A stretch of DNA of 64,000 nt from Blepharisma stoltei (Eukaryota; Ciliophora; Heterotrichea; Heterotrichida; Blepharismidae), in assembly GCA_914767885.1 (NCBI GenBank), contig CAJZBQ010000046.1, positions 868,001-932,000 of the forward strand, written 5' to 3'. The position numbers were made by a program, and so were the translations under genes. Below the pieces are notes generated by a model. The model did not search any database and was not told the origin of the DNA. It saw nothing but the letters and a program-made list of their open reading frames with translations. Position 1 is the first letter of the stretch, and each line of letters begins with the position of its first letter. Shown piece by piece: positions 20,301-30,595 of this stretch.

Positions 20301-23059
20301 CTAATTCCACCAAATTTTCTTGACGTCCATTTCGCCAAACTTAGTAAGGCAACTTGGGCATTTTCTTTTTCTTAAGGCCAAATTGTCGTCAATACATTTT
20401 TTGCAGAAAGTGTGGAAACATTTTGTAATGACCACTTCTCGGATCCTCTCGGAGCACTGAGAGCACCTGATCATTTTCTATATAGGAATTACCCTGTATC
20501 TGGTAAGATCTGTATTAAGAATTTCATCTGTTGATCTTAAGTTGTCAGTATTTATTTCTTTTTTGTGCATTTCTTCTTGCTCAATATATTTTTCTTCAGA
20601 TTCTTGGAGTTTTATTTTTAATTCAAAAATATCTTTTGCGTTTTTTTCGCAATGCTGCCTGCCTTTTTCTAAATTTTGTTTGAGTTCTTTATTTAATTCT
20701 TCGATTTCCTGGTATCTTTTAATGCTCTCTTCATGTTTTTCTTGGAATTCTCTAGCTCTCCTTATAATTAAATATTTTTTAAAAAATATTTTAATAAATT
20801 TTAAAAAAAAATTAAATTAAATTGTTTTTTGTAATAATTCGTGGGTAAGTTTGTGTTCGCTTTTTCTCATCGCTGATTCAAGACTATCAATCATCGTCTT
20901 CAATTCGTTATACTGATTTTCTTTTTCTTTTACTACACTATTTAGCTGATTAATTAGCTCTTCAAGTGACTGAATCTTCATTTCATAAGCTTGTTTTTCT
21001 TTATCATGAAGAGCTTTCCATCCGCTTTCTTTCACCCTTTCATTCATTAATTGTATATAATTTTGTTCCTGCTCATTAATTTGTTGTGCAAGTGTTTTAT
21101 TTTTCTTACTCTCCGTAAGCCTACAAAATAAAATAAATAAATTTTATAGACAATTTTTTATTACGAAATTTAAAAAAATTCAAATTTGTAAAAATTGGAA
21201 AACAAAAAATTAATTTAATTTGTTAAAATTATTCTTTAAAGTCAAGTTGTTTAAAAATCAGCAAAATTAGCTAGTGATTTCATTATAACACTTATCACTT
21301 ATATATAAAAAATATTTTACCATAAATTATTTTTTTATTTTCTTATGAAGGGAGGGGCAAGTTAAGGGATTCTTCATAAGCGGTTCCAGTGACATCAAGC
21401 TCTTTTATTAAATTTTCATTGGTAGACTGCTCAATTTTTATTTCTTTTTTTAGCTCGTCTATTTGTGCTTTTAGCATTTGGATTTCTTTAGCTCTTCTAT
21501 CTTCTCCTTCAACATTTTTAAGAGTTTCTAAAGAATCAGTGAGTTTTTTGTTGGCAGATTCCAGCCTGTATGAGAGCTCACTGTTAAGCCTCCTTAATTC
21601 TTCATTTGAGCTTTTTCTGGCTGTGCATTCTTTTTCAAGAGTCTCAATTAAATTTAAATAATGTGCTTGATTTGCAGGCTCTTTACTAGCTGATTGCAAA
21701 TTTTCTATACTTTCCTAGACTAATCTTAATATAAAAATATAAATAAAAAATCATTATCTATTTAAAAATATGTATTAGTGTTCTCATTTTAGTGCCAATT
21801 TAATACAATAATTTATAATTTACTAGCCAAAGCATTTTTTTCATTTTCAATAGCATTGATTTTTTTATTAAGCTCATGTATTTGCTTCAATAAATCCTCT
21901 CTTTTTTCCTCCTCTCTTTTCCTTATTTTATAGGTTTCTCTACTGATTTTATCATCATAATCTTCTTTATATTTATAAAGATCGTCATTCGTATCCCTAT
22001 ATCTATCAAGCCTTTTCTTTAAAGTCCTAGCCTGGTATAATATATTTTTAAAGACTTTTGACTGTAAAAGCCGCTCTTCTGATGTTAAATCTTCATACCC
22101 TGTTTTAAATTTCGCTAAAAAATCGTCCTCAAAGCCTTTTTTAAACATGTCTCTTTCTTTGATTATTTGTTTTAGCTCTTCAGTTACCTCGACTACATCT
22201 TTGATTTCTTCACCATTATTATTTTGATTTCTGGCTCCACACTTGCAGGGGCATTTACAATTTCCATCAGTTTTCGAATTTGAGAGCCTTACATTGAGCC
22301 GTTCATTTAGGCTGCGTAAATCTTCATTTAAATTGGTTAAATTATGCCTTCTAATATAAATGAAATTTTTTTATTTTTATATAAAAAATAAATATCCACA
22401 TTTATTTTAAAACATATAGAAATTTCCTGTGTTAAAGCATTTTTAGTATCATTAAGAACGCTAAGTTCTCCTTGGAGCTCATGTATCTGTGCAGAAAGAT
22501 TAATGTTTTTTTGAAACAATTCTTCATTATTTACACATGTTTCATGGTGGTTTTGGCTTTTTTTCAAAGAATCAATAAGCAAGAGAAGCTGCTTAATAGA
22601 ACCATGGGTGAGTTCTGAGAGCTGCTCTAAGCCTTCTTCATCTTTGAGAATAATGTCAAACGGGCTCGGCTCCATGTTTGTATCTATTTCTCCAGGCTCA
22701 TTACTAAAGGCTTGGATAATAGATCGGATATTTTATAGTAAACTGAATAGGAATTTTAAAAAAATTAAAAAAAAATTAATATAGGGAAAATAGGGAGGTA
22801 TATTGCTTATAAGCTATTTATCAAATACCTTTGCTCAAGATGCATTGAATTTAGATAAAAAAGAAGATATTTGATTGAATTTTGTGGATAACTGGGATTT
22901 TTCATTTTTTAGCTGGGAAATTTCAGCTCGCATATCGTGTAATCGTGCAGAAAGACGAGTAGACTGAACAGAAGGCAAAGATTCCATAAGGGAAATAGCT
23001 GCTTCACCGTCATCAGAAATTTTTTGCCGCTTAACAGGTTCCCCCAGTGGTTCAGACAT
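20301..23059 (-). CDS. BRE1-like RING E3 ubiquitin ligase (histone H2B type)
   Basis: Start MSEPLGEPVKRQKISDDGE at 23059, long coiled coil, and a C-terminal RING: C-x2-C (IRCSQCSERI), TKCFHTFCKKCI, KRKCPSC, then FGEMDVKKIWWN. This layout and RING match BRE1/RNF20, which ubiquitylates histone H2B. The frame needs removal of two 15-nt introns (22814-22828, 20478-20492) and five IESs (22739-22800, 22355-22416, 21706-21815, 21122-21362 and about 20762-20822). Each join keeps the coiled coil going. About 700 residues after removal. Confidence 0.88.
20478..20492 (-). other. 15-nt intron before the RING
   Basis: Minus strand GTAATTCCTATATAG, exactly five codons including a TAG. Splicing joins LTRYR to KMIRCSQC. 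Confidence 0.88.
20762..20822. other. IES, about 60 bp, in BRE1 gene
   Basis: AT-rich interruption between HELLQKT and RRAREFQEK. Two TA pairings give open frames, so the exact ends are uncertain. Confidence 0.7.
21122..21362. other. IES, 241 bp, diverged MITE, in BRE1 gene
   Basis: TA-bounded; removal joins EESL to RLTESKKN. The interior (TATATATAAGTGATAAGTGT, TAATGAAATC) resembles the 390-bp MITE interior, but the C/G termini are nearly lost (TTGCCCCTCCC on one side only). It shows a MITE decaying into an ordinary IES. Confidence 0.88.
21706..21815. other. IES, 110 bp, in BRE1 gene
   Basis: TA-bounded. Removal joins NALASKL to ENLQSASKE. Confidence 0.87.
22355..22416. other. IES, 62 bp, in BRE1 gene
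   Basis: TA-bounded. Removal joins LTQEISI to RRHNLTNLNE. Confidence 0.87.
22739..22800. other. IES, 62 bp, in BRE1 gene
   Basis: TA-bounded. Removal joins KLISNI to RSIIQAFSNE. Same length as the previous IES. Confidence 0.87.
22814..22828 (-). other. 15-nt intron in BRE1 gene
   Basis: Minus strand GTATTTGATAAATAG, with an in-frame TAG. Splicing joins NASWAK to LISNI, 12 nt before an IES boundary. Confidence 0.85.
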
Positions 23060-23287
23060 ATTTATATCTGAGGTAAATATATTGATTTATTTAAGATTTA
23101 TGAAAACTTATAAATGTTACAAGTTAATGATAATTTGAAATATATAAGATAAAAGTAAACAAGAGAATTTATGTATGCAATATGAAAAATATTTATAAAT
23201 AATTGTTTGAAGGCTTTAAACTTAAAATATTGGGATTTTTTTATTTTATTATGCTAAATTTATCAATTAAATATTTCTATTTTAGTC

Positions 23288-24048
23288 GAATTTGTGTGTA
23301 TTTTGAAAGTCTGGTGACGATAAGATTAGTTTATTTAAGGTTTAAGAGCTCCATTTAACGCCAACTACCAAATCACTTACACTGGCTTCTGTCCATGCTT
23401 CAGGGTTCTCGCTCCGCTACTGCGTCGTGCATCACCTCGGCTTCAAGACTGAATGGTCCCTCGGCTTCGGGTCAACGTCTGTCCTTGCAGCTCTCAGGCT
23501 TAACACGGGTTGTCTACACAGAAACTTCAAAAATGGAATTTCTGGCCGATTCTTAAACTTGAAGCCCAGGGCGTAACTCCTAGTTTCACACTGGAGAGTT
23601 ACCAGAATGGCCTTGTGACACCTAAAGGTATTCCAAGTTTCAACTTCCCCACAAAGAAAAATCCAGCTCTGAAAGCGGACTAGGGCTAAGCTCCGTACAC
23701 TGCCCGAACTGCTTACCTAGTATTACTGCCCATTTCTGGGTTTTTCAGAGCTTACGGATATAATTATAGCTTACACCCCATTTTGGATCGGCCTTGAGCA
23801 CCCCCTCCCAATGCCACCCACCCCCCTAACGGTCCCAAATATTTTAAATGTTAAAATATTAATTTGACAAGTTAACATATTTAAGGGGGACTTTTCAAAT
23901 AATACTTTAACATTTAAAATTTTCAGGACCGTCAGGGGGTGGGCGACATAAGGAGGGGGTACTTAATGGCGAGCAACCATGAGGGGTGTGCTATAAATAT
24001 ATACTTGAGGCTGTATGGCTGAGAGGCCATACCCAAACCAAGATGCTA
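23288..24048 (+). mobile_element. SINE-like element, family B, with nested MITE
   Basis: Flanked by TATTTTAGTC (23278-23287) and TATTTTAATC (24049-24058), a 10-bp TSD with one mismatch. The body shares CAAAAATGGAATTTCTGGCC, GGGCGTAACTCCTAGTTTCAC and GAAAGCGGACTAGGGCTA with the copy at 49131. The 3' tail (GGATATAATTA ... hairpin GTATGGC...GCCATAC ... ATGCTATATTTTAAT) matches 45409-45954. A 225-bp MITE has split the tail. It lies directly upstream of the ISD11 gene. Confidence 0.82.
23767..23991. mobile_element. MITE with ~85-bp arms nested in the SINE-like element
   Basis: TA-bounded. The ends TAGCTTACACCCCAT and, reversed, TAGCACACCCCTCAT extend into long imperfect inverted arms (CCCCCTCC..., CCACCCCC, ACGGTCC, AAATGTTAAA and complements). 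A different family from the CTCCGTGAGC MITEs. Confidence 0.83.
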
Positions 24049-24099
24049 TATTTTAATCATGAAAATCTGATGACAAATTTTAATAATATTTTGATTGAA

Positions 24100-24357
24100 A
24101 TGGAGGCGCTTAAGCACTACAGAAAGATAATGAAAACCTGCAGGAAGTTAAAGGATTATAACTATAGAGAATATTTTCTCAGGATTTCAAGAGACAATTT
24201 TCGCGAAAAATCACTGGATTTATCGAAAATACAAAAAAATATTGAGATGCTAGAAAGACAAGCTGCAGTTCAGTCACTTTATCCTCCACAAAATTCAATT
24301 ATAGAGACATTAAATATCCCTCAGAAATTAGGCATCAGAAATAGAAGTATTAATTAG
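24100..24357 (+). CDS. ISD11 / LYRM4-like mitochondrial LYR-motif protein
   Basis: From ATG 24100: MEALKHYRKIMKTCRKLKDY, then NYREYFLRISRDNFRE, QKNIEMLERQAAVQSLY and PQNSIIE. Order and spacing match LYRM4/ISD11, the small partner of cysteine desulfurase NFS1 in iron-sulfur cluster assembly. The LYR tripeptide is HYR here. A start further upstream is open, but ISD11 proteins normally begin here. 85 residues, the usual length. No interruption; a SINE-like element lies about 50 bp upstream. Confidence 0.85.
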   Translation: MEALKHYRKIMKTCRKLKDYNYREYFLRISRDNFREKSLDLSKIQKNIEMLERQAAVQSLYPPQNSIIETLNIPQKLGIRNRSIN

Positions 24358-24596
24358 CCTGAAAGTTATATAACTTAAGATTTATTATAAAAAATCTCCA
24401 ATATTAGAATAAGTTTGCTATGAGGTCTCTTAACAAATATTAGCTTTGAATATACACTTTTCTAAATAAATTATAAAATAGCTGCCTTTTGAGATTTTAT
24501 CTGCTGTTGAGCGATTCCAAATGACAATTTAATAATCAATATTTTGCTTTAATTATAATATTATTTTGCACAATAATCTTAATCAGGCACTGAAAA

Positions 24597-24851
24597 TTAT
24601 TGATCTATTTTGCTTTCATTATGTTTCCACCCACATCTTGTGCAGATGTCTCCGCTATTTAAAAAGGTGCATCCTTCGCATCGCCATCTTCCATCAGTAT
24701 CGTCACCTATTGTATTTGGTCTATTTCCTGCTTTTTGCTGTGATTTTTGCTTCGATTTAGCACTTTTAGTTTTGGTCTGAGCTTGCTTTGTTTCTTCATT
24801 TCTGCTGTGTGCTTGAGTTCTTGAATTTTTCAGTGTGACTACTCTAGACAT
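24597..24851 (-). CDS. Small NZF/RanBP2-type zinc-finger protein
   Basis: An 84-residue frame. The basic N-terminus (KTKSAKSKQKSQQK) is followed by GRWRCEGCTFLNSGDICTRC, a W-x-C-x2-C ... N ... C-x2-C finger typical of RanBP2/NZF zinc fingers, which bind ubiquitin or RNA. The start at 24851 is the first Met. Uninterrupted. Confidence 0.8.
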   Translation of the reverse strand: MSRVVTLKNSRTQAHSRNEETKQAQTKTKSAKSKQKSQQKAGNRPNTIGDDTDGRWRCEGCTFLNSGDICTRCGWKHNESKIDQ

Positions 24852-24861
24852 TTATATATAT

Positions 24862-25210
24862 AATGTGGATTAATTACCTGAACTATCTTCAAGTCAGGCT
24901 TATTAGATTTGAAAAATAAATTTTCCTTTTTGGCTCGTCCTCCAGATTTTCATCATATATGGCAAATCAAATCAGCTTTTACTAGAAAATTTTATATATC
25001 ATTATTTATTAATCAAAATAAATCTTTTATTAATTAAAAAATAAAATTAATTTATTTTGTGAAATTATTGAAGAGCTTAAGCATCCAAAATTTTATATAT
25101 TTTTCCAATCTTTCCCCTCAAGCAATAAATTTTTTTTGCCTAAATCAATTAAAGAATTTCAGTCCGCCCTATTTGAAGGTTGCCATAATTAGTTCATGGA
25201 TGAAAGGAAT
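24862..25210 (+). CDS. Possible gene remnant or gene lacking a clear start
   Basis: An open plus-strand frame (TGA=Trp) reads GLLDLKNKFSFLARPPDFHH and, across a ~70-bp AT-rich TA-bounded stretch (25001-25065), continues IIEELKHPKFYIFFQSF to CHN and a TAG. No ATG is present. The composition looks like protein but no family is recognised. It may be a decayed gene. Confidence 0.3.
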
Positions 25211-25493
25211 TATAAGCAAGACTTGAATAAAATTTCATAATTATATTAGTCTTACCTTCATATATTATTATAATGCTATTTCTCCAATTAAATTATTTGC
25301 GAAAATAAGCAGCTTCAAATGATTTTATAATAATTAACTAAGGGAGAGAGGGAGGGTTATTTAAAAAGAGCCGTAAATCCGACCCACCGACTTGCCCTTA
25401 TGGCGAGCTTATAACAATTAACTAAGAACCTTCATATCTAACTGACTGACTTTAAATTTCTTATTTCATTTGATTTTAACCACTTAATAAAAA
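25211..25493. other. Intergenic with a small direct-repeat insertion
   Basis: ATTAACTAAG occurs at about 25331 and 25421 around ~80 bp of GC-richer sequence, suggesting a small insertion with a target duplication. Otherwise nothing is seen. Confidence 0.4.
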
Positions 25494-28447
25494 ATGCAAT
25501 CTCAAAGAAAAGTTAAAGCAGCCTCCGATGCGCTCGACCCAAAAACCAGAAAGATAAAGACTTCGATTTTACCAAAAATTTCACACCAAGCTCAATTAGA
25601 TTACTTAGATATTACTAGTACAACTCAGGAGCCTTCTAATTGCGTTTTTTGCAAACGTTCAACTCCTACTTTGCTACAACTTCCCGCAAGCATTTTTATT
25701 AACATAAAGGGCCTAGCACATAAGGCATGCATTGAATCAAAAGGGTGTTTTATATGTGGAGAAAGTGGCTTGTTATATCAATGTAGTATCAGAGATTGCT
25801 CCCAATTCGTTCATAAGTGGTGCTCAATTTATCATCATTTTGCTATCTATGACTCTGAAAAAAAAAATAAAAATATTAATTAAAATTAATTTTTAATAAA
25901 TAATTAATTTTTTCAGAAAATACAGAAGTAAGCATGATGTCAAAGATGATATGCTTCATTGTGACATTCATAATTCTGGATTTAAAAGAAAAGACTCTTA
26001 TAAGTACCCTAACATCAGAAACCAATGCAAAAAGATTCTTTATAGCAGAATCTGGCAAAGTGACTACAAACAGAAAGATTCTCCAGCATCTCTGTGCAAT
26101 GGTTACATCCTATGATACATTATTGGTGTCGAATATTTCCCGCAAGGCTTTAATCTAGCCCACCCCTCAGTGAGCATACAAATAATTTTTTTTTGCTCAT
26201 GGAGGGTAAATTTTAAAATTGTTTACAATTCGAAAAATTTTTAAAGCAAATATGCATTTAATTTATAAATTTATGTTTTAAAATGCAAGCTGTTTTAAAA
26301 TTAATCAGAATTAGGTAGAGATTTCATTATTATAATTATTAGTTATATGTCAAAATTTTTTTTCATAAAAAATTCATATAAAAAATTTAAAATAATTTTA
26401 TTTTTTTACTTACACAGAGTGGGCATTTACCAAAATAGAGATTTTTCCAATGGTTTTGCTCACTCACAGAGGGGGGAGAGTAAGCAGCATTCCTGAATTT
26501 CCATTAATGAGTGGTGCCAGTCTTGACTATATTTCGTTCTCTTTAAAAACCAAACCTAAGCCAGCCAAAAGTCCAAGTTTCATTGATTCCTTAATAAAAT
26601 ATTATGATACTGAACATAAAAATGCGGAAAAAGAGTTACAGCCTATTATTCAAGAAATTCAAGATGCATTATTTTTGAAAGATAAAACAAAAAAAAATTC
26701 TGGAATTTCTGAAGAAAAAATCCATGCTGAACTAGCAAAATTAGATCTAGGCACTATTCAGCAAGATTACATGCATTATTTTGAGGAGTCTGCATTAACC
26801 TTGTCAAGCAAAGAAAATGGGTTTTCGTCATTAGGGTTGAGGAAGAATTTAGAAAAAACGCAAAATGAAGGCTGTTGGGTGTGCTCTGAAAATACTAATG
26901 AAGAGGCTGATCCGCTAATAAAATGTGTGAAATGTGGCATGGAAGTTCATATGAAATGCTATGGAATTTCTGAAAAAATTAATGACTGGGTCTGTGAGCC
27001 TTGTCTATTATTATCTCCAGATAGACGAACTTTATGCCAATGTGCTCTATGTCCTAAACCTGGAGGTGCTTTGAAGAAAACAGTTCATATTAACAATAAT
27101 TCAAACCATTTTCCAAATTATTCACCATTGAAATTAAACAAAGGAAAAACTGATAATTTTGTTTGGGTTCATGTATTTTGTGCACTAAGAGTTGAAAAAG
27201 TCCATATTTCTAGCCCATCAAAATTATTACCAATTTAAATATATATGATTTAGTATTTTAAAAAAATTATTTAAAATAATATTAATTAAAAAGGAATAGA
27301 AGAAATTGATATATCAAAAATTAACAATATCTGTTATTCCTCTATCTGTGAAGTGTGCAAAACTACCAATGGAGCTTGCGTATTTTGTAGCTTCAAAGGC
27401 TGTATAAAAGCATTCCACCCTGAGTGTGGGAAGGATCATTTCGCTACAAAGCGCGGCTTTGGAAAACACAAAATTTATTGTGCGCTTCATAAGCCTTTGC
27501 AGTTAAGAAAAATGCTTGAAACAAGGCAAAAAAAAGTGACTGATGATATTTTCAAATTTTATAAAGCAATAGAAAAATGGGAACAAAATGCAAATATACT
27601 GTAAAACATTAAATTTAATGCCAAAAAAAATATTTTTATATAAAAGTTAATGGTTTTTACTTTAAAAGTCAGAATTATCTAAAACAAGAATACAGCAACA
27701 CAAAGAGGCATCAAAAGAAAAAGAGAAAAAAAATTATTGGCACAGCCATCAAAAATTTTTACAACAATTGAAGACCAAAATTTGGAATTTAAAATCCAAA
27801 AATATTTGCATAAATTAAATGTGGGACAAAATAGACCATTTTTTATTCATATAAATTTGACAGCGTCGACGAGAAAATCACGTGTTGACGTTGATAGACC
27901 GCAGTATTTTACATTGATCCATCCAGAAGTAATTTTGGAAGAGTCCATTGCGATAGAAAAAAGGACGCCAGAAGAGTGCTTTAAGAGATACCAAGACACG
28001 CTTTATACAAGGATAAAAAATGATATTTTATTGAGAGGAGATCGGCTATCAATTTATTATGGCCAAAGCATTATGCCAGGCTCCCTTAAAAAAGTCAGGC
28101 CAGCTGGCAATAGAAATTCCTATAAAGGATCCCATCAAAAATCCCAAGCAAAAAAGCTAAAAAAACTCGTCCCAAAGCCTGTCATAAGCAAAGACACATA
28201 TTGCTACTGCAACAAGCCTTTTTATTACCAGCTTCCATGGCTTCCTGAATGGTCACAAGAAGAATATGAAACCAAAATAAAAGAAAACGAAATGATAGAA
28301 TGCCCTCAATGCGAAAGATGGTTCCATTTCGGTTGCATTGGATATGTTGGAACCCTTGAACAAGCCCAATGTGATGAAGACTGACTATGCAATGACTGCT
28401 CTCTAAAGAAGCAAAAAGCCATTGAAATGTCTACAACAGAAGAATAA
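25494..28447 (+). CDS. Multi-PHD/ePHD chromatin reader (BRPF/JADE-like layout)
   Basis: After removing four IESs the protein has these parts in order. An ePHD-like module (NCVFCKRS ... CFICGESG ... HKWCSIYHHF ... HCDIHNS). A canonical PHD finger (CWVCSENTNEEADPLIKC...CYGISEKINDWVCEPC). A zinc-knuckle and extended PHD (CALCPKPGGALKKT...WVHVFCALRVEKV...CEVCKTTNGACVFCSFKGC...HPECGKDHF). A basic linker. A last PHD (YCYCNKPF...MIECPQCERWFHFGCIG...WLCNDC, Trp by TGA). Double PHD modules of this type read histone H3 tails in BRPF/JADE/MLL-like proteins. A partner acetyl- or methyltransferase cannot be deduced here. Confidence 0.87.
25848..25920. other. IES, 73 bp
   Basis: TA-bounded. Removal joins HHFAIY to RSKHDVKDD within the first ePHD module. 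Confidence 0.87.
26156..26480. other. IES, 325 bp, diverged MITE
   Basis: TA-bounded with CCCACCCCTCAGTGAGC at the left and ACAGAGGGGGGAGAGTA at the right, and a MITE-like interior (AGGTAGAGATTTCATTATTA). Removal joins FPQGFNL to SSIPEFPL. Confidence 0.9.
27228..27296. other. IES, 69 bp
   Basis: TA-bounded. Removal joins SPSKLL to EEIDISKINN inside the extended PHD region. Confidence 0.85.
27597..27675. other. IES, 79 bp
   Basis: TA-bounded. Removal joins WEQNANI to SKTRIQQHKE. Confidence 0.83.
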
Positions 28448-28485
28448 TTTTGAAAAATTTAAAAAAGAAATAATTAAATAAATAT

Positions 28486-30551
28486 ATGGGAAATGTATGC
28501 TGCACAGGGCGAACTCCGAGAAAATCATCATATGAATCTTGTGATGACTTCCAGAAATCAATGGAAAAAGCAAAGAATAAGCAACTTTCTAAGTCACAAA
28601 TAGTGACATCATTGCTAAAGAGAACAAATCTTTTTCCAGAAAAGAAATCTAAAAGAACTGTTAAAGAAAGAACTGAAGAAGATTTATTAGAAATTTCTCC
28701 AATTATAGATGAGGAAAATAAATCAGAGAGAACGTCATCAGAGTATTCACAAGATTCTATTATATATAATAACTGAGCTCGGTATCAAGCCTTATCTATA
28801 TGATATCTGTCTAAAGTTGTAATAAATTATAGATAAATCAATAAAAATAGGATATAATCGAATATGATTTAAATTCTGTAAGCGAGCTCAGCTCAGTTCA
28901 ACAAAATATGATATACGAAATTCTTGAAAAATATAAAGAAAATTATGGAGAAAATCTAGAAGAGCTGGCAGATGGGATTACTGAAGTAACAGAATACACA
29001 CAAGATTCTTCAGTAATCCGGACGATGATGCTCACAACATTTGCAATTTATTTATTTGAACAAGACGATTTTTCAAAAGTAACAAGGAGGATTCAAATTG
29101 ATACAATTTTATTTTTCTGAATTGCTGAAGGTAGGCTGAGTGTATTATAATAAAAATAAAAATTAAAATTCTTACTCCCCCCCATCCTTGATCGAACGAC
29201 TCGCCATCGTTCGATCAAGGATGGGGGTTTAAAAAAATATATATATATATATTTTTTATTTACTTTTAAATAAGAGGGTTAAGAGTATTTAATAACTATT
29301 TTTACAGCAAAAAATTGAATTAATTTCATAAAAATACCAATTTTTTAATATTTTGATTTATTAGTTACCCCTTTAAACTGTATAAATTTTAATTTGCTCC
29401 TTATTAAATTAAAAATTTTTTTTTAAAATTTTAAAAAAAATCTCTATTTTATTAGATTATTAAGTTTTTAAGCCTATGTTGATGACTAAATCACTTTGAA
29501 TGGTTGATTCCGAAGCTTTCTGTCGTCTTAAAGTCTCTGAAAACAACTTCATTATGTACATCTTCACAAGCTTTTGATAACTAATATATTTTCATATATA
29601 TAAAAATTGTCATGATATGAAAATCGTTCGATCAAGGATGGGGGGAGTTATGGAAAATTATTTAAAAATTATTTTTTAAATAAAATAGCATATAAGCCTG
29701 CATAAAATAGATTTAATTGAGTTTAATAGGAAATATTTCAGGTAGAACAAGGAAATAATAATGAAGGAAATTTGATTATTTCAAGTCCAAAAATGGAAGA
29801 TATTCTGAGGGCTATTGAAGATTTAAGCTTTGAGTCCACCAAACAGTTTATTCCATGATATACTGAAGGTGCACTAAGCTTACTAAGGCTAAAACGAAAT
29901 AAAGTCAGCCCTGAAGAGATTTTTTCAAGATTTTATAACCAAGAAAACATGCTAATTGCAGAAATTTTAATTAAGCACGGGAAAATAGGCGAAAACGTGC
30001 TTTATTTTGAGCCGTGCTACAGATACCCTGAATCTTCTGATTTTTTCGACACATATTTCTTAATGACTGATTTGGCGCTTTATTCCTTAAATATCGACCA
30101 CAAATTCAAGGTCAGGGTGGCTCTAAATAAAATCACAAAAATAGGGATCGACCGAAAATATGAAGCAGTTATAGCGTCTGCACCGCTGCAGATTGCCTTT
30201 GCAAGGGTTTCCCGCAGCAACTTGGAGCTATGGCAAGCCACCTAAAGGTGGCAAGTCAACTCTAAGTTGACAAATCCTTGTAAAAGGGCACGCTTTTGTC
30301 AACTTTGAGTTGACTCATCACCTTTAGGTGGCTCGTCAGAGCTCCAAGTTGCTGCGGGAAACCCTTGCAAAGGCAATCAATAACGGTGCAAACGCTATAT
30401 CATAATTGCAGGAAAATCTGCCTGCATGTGAATGCTTCCGATTTACTATAGTGAATACATTAAAAAAGCAGTACAAAAACAAGGGAATTTTGGTATAGAC
30501 GTAGAATGATTTGACGACGATGCCTACTTGAACAGCCGATTTTTGAATTAA
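28486..30551 (+). CDS. Predicted N-myristoylated protein with three IESs
   Basis: The start MGNVCCTGR is a strong N-myristoylation plus palmitoylation context, so the protein is probably membrane-anchored. A Ser/Lys-rich linker and an alpha/beta-looking body follow. The frame needs removal of IESs of 59 bp (28820), 600 bp (29143) and 228 bp (30170). The joins give LSKVVSELSS, GRLSVEQGNN and KYEAVIIIAGKSACMW; Trp codons are TGA in several places. It ends DDAYLNSRFLN. About 390 residues. No family recognised. Confidence 0.78.
28820..28878. other. IES, 59 bp
   Basis: TA-bounded and very AT-rich. Removal joins WYLSKV to VSELSSVQQN in frame. Confidence 0.88.
29143..29742. other. IES, 600 bp, carrying a nested MITE
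   Basis: TA-bounded. Removal joins FWIAEGRLS to VEQGNNNEGN. It consists of AT-rich flanks plus the MITE at 29174-29648, so a MITE landed inside an existing IES or the IES grew around it. Confidence 0.88.
29174..29648. mobile_element. MITE, second C/G-run family (~475 bp)
   Basis: Ends TTACTCCCCCCCATCCTTGA and GGATGGGGGGAGTTA, flanked by TTA. The inner palindrome CATCCTTGATCGAACGA / TCGTTCGATCAAGGATG is repeated near both ends. Same architecture as the CTCCGTGAGC family but a different terminal sequence. Confidence 0.88.
30170..30397. other. IES, 228 bp, almost entirely inverted repeat
   Basis: The outer ~62 bp on each side are inverse copies (GCGTCTGCACCG, GATTGCCTTTGCAAGGGTTT, CCCGCAGCAACTTGGAGCT and complements), and inner blocks (GCCACCTAAAGGTG, CAAGTCAACTCTAAGTTGAC) are also paired. 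Removal between the TAs joins KYEAVI to IIAGKSACMW. The arms are not AT-rich, unlike typical IESs. Confidence 0.88.
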
Positions 30552-30595
30552 TTTGCTATATTTTTAGCATTTATAGTAAATAATAAAATTAAAAA

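Noticed and set aside
20542-20820. Plus-strand hydrophobic frames here and at 21389
   Set aside because: They are antisense shadows of the BRE1 coiled coil (Glu/Lys codons read backwards as Phe/Ser).
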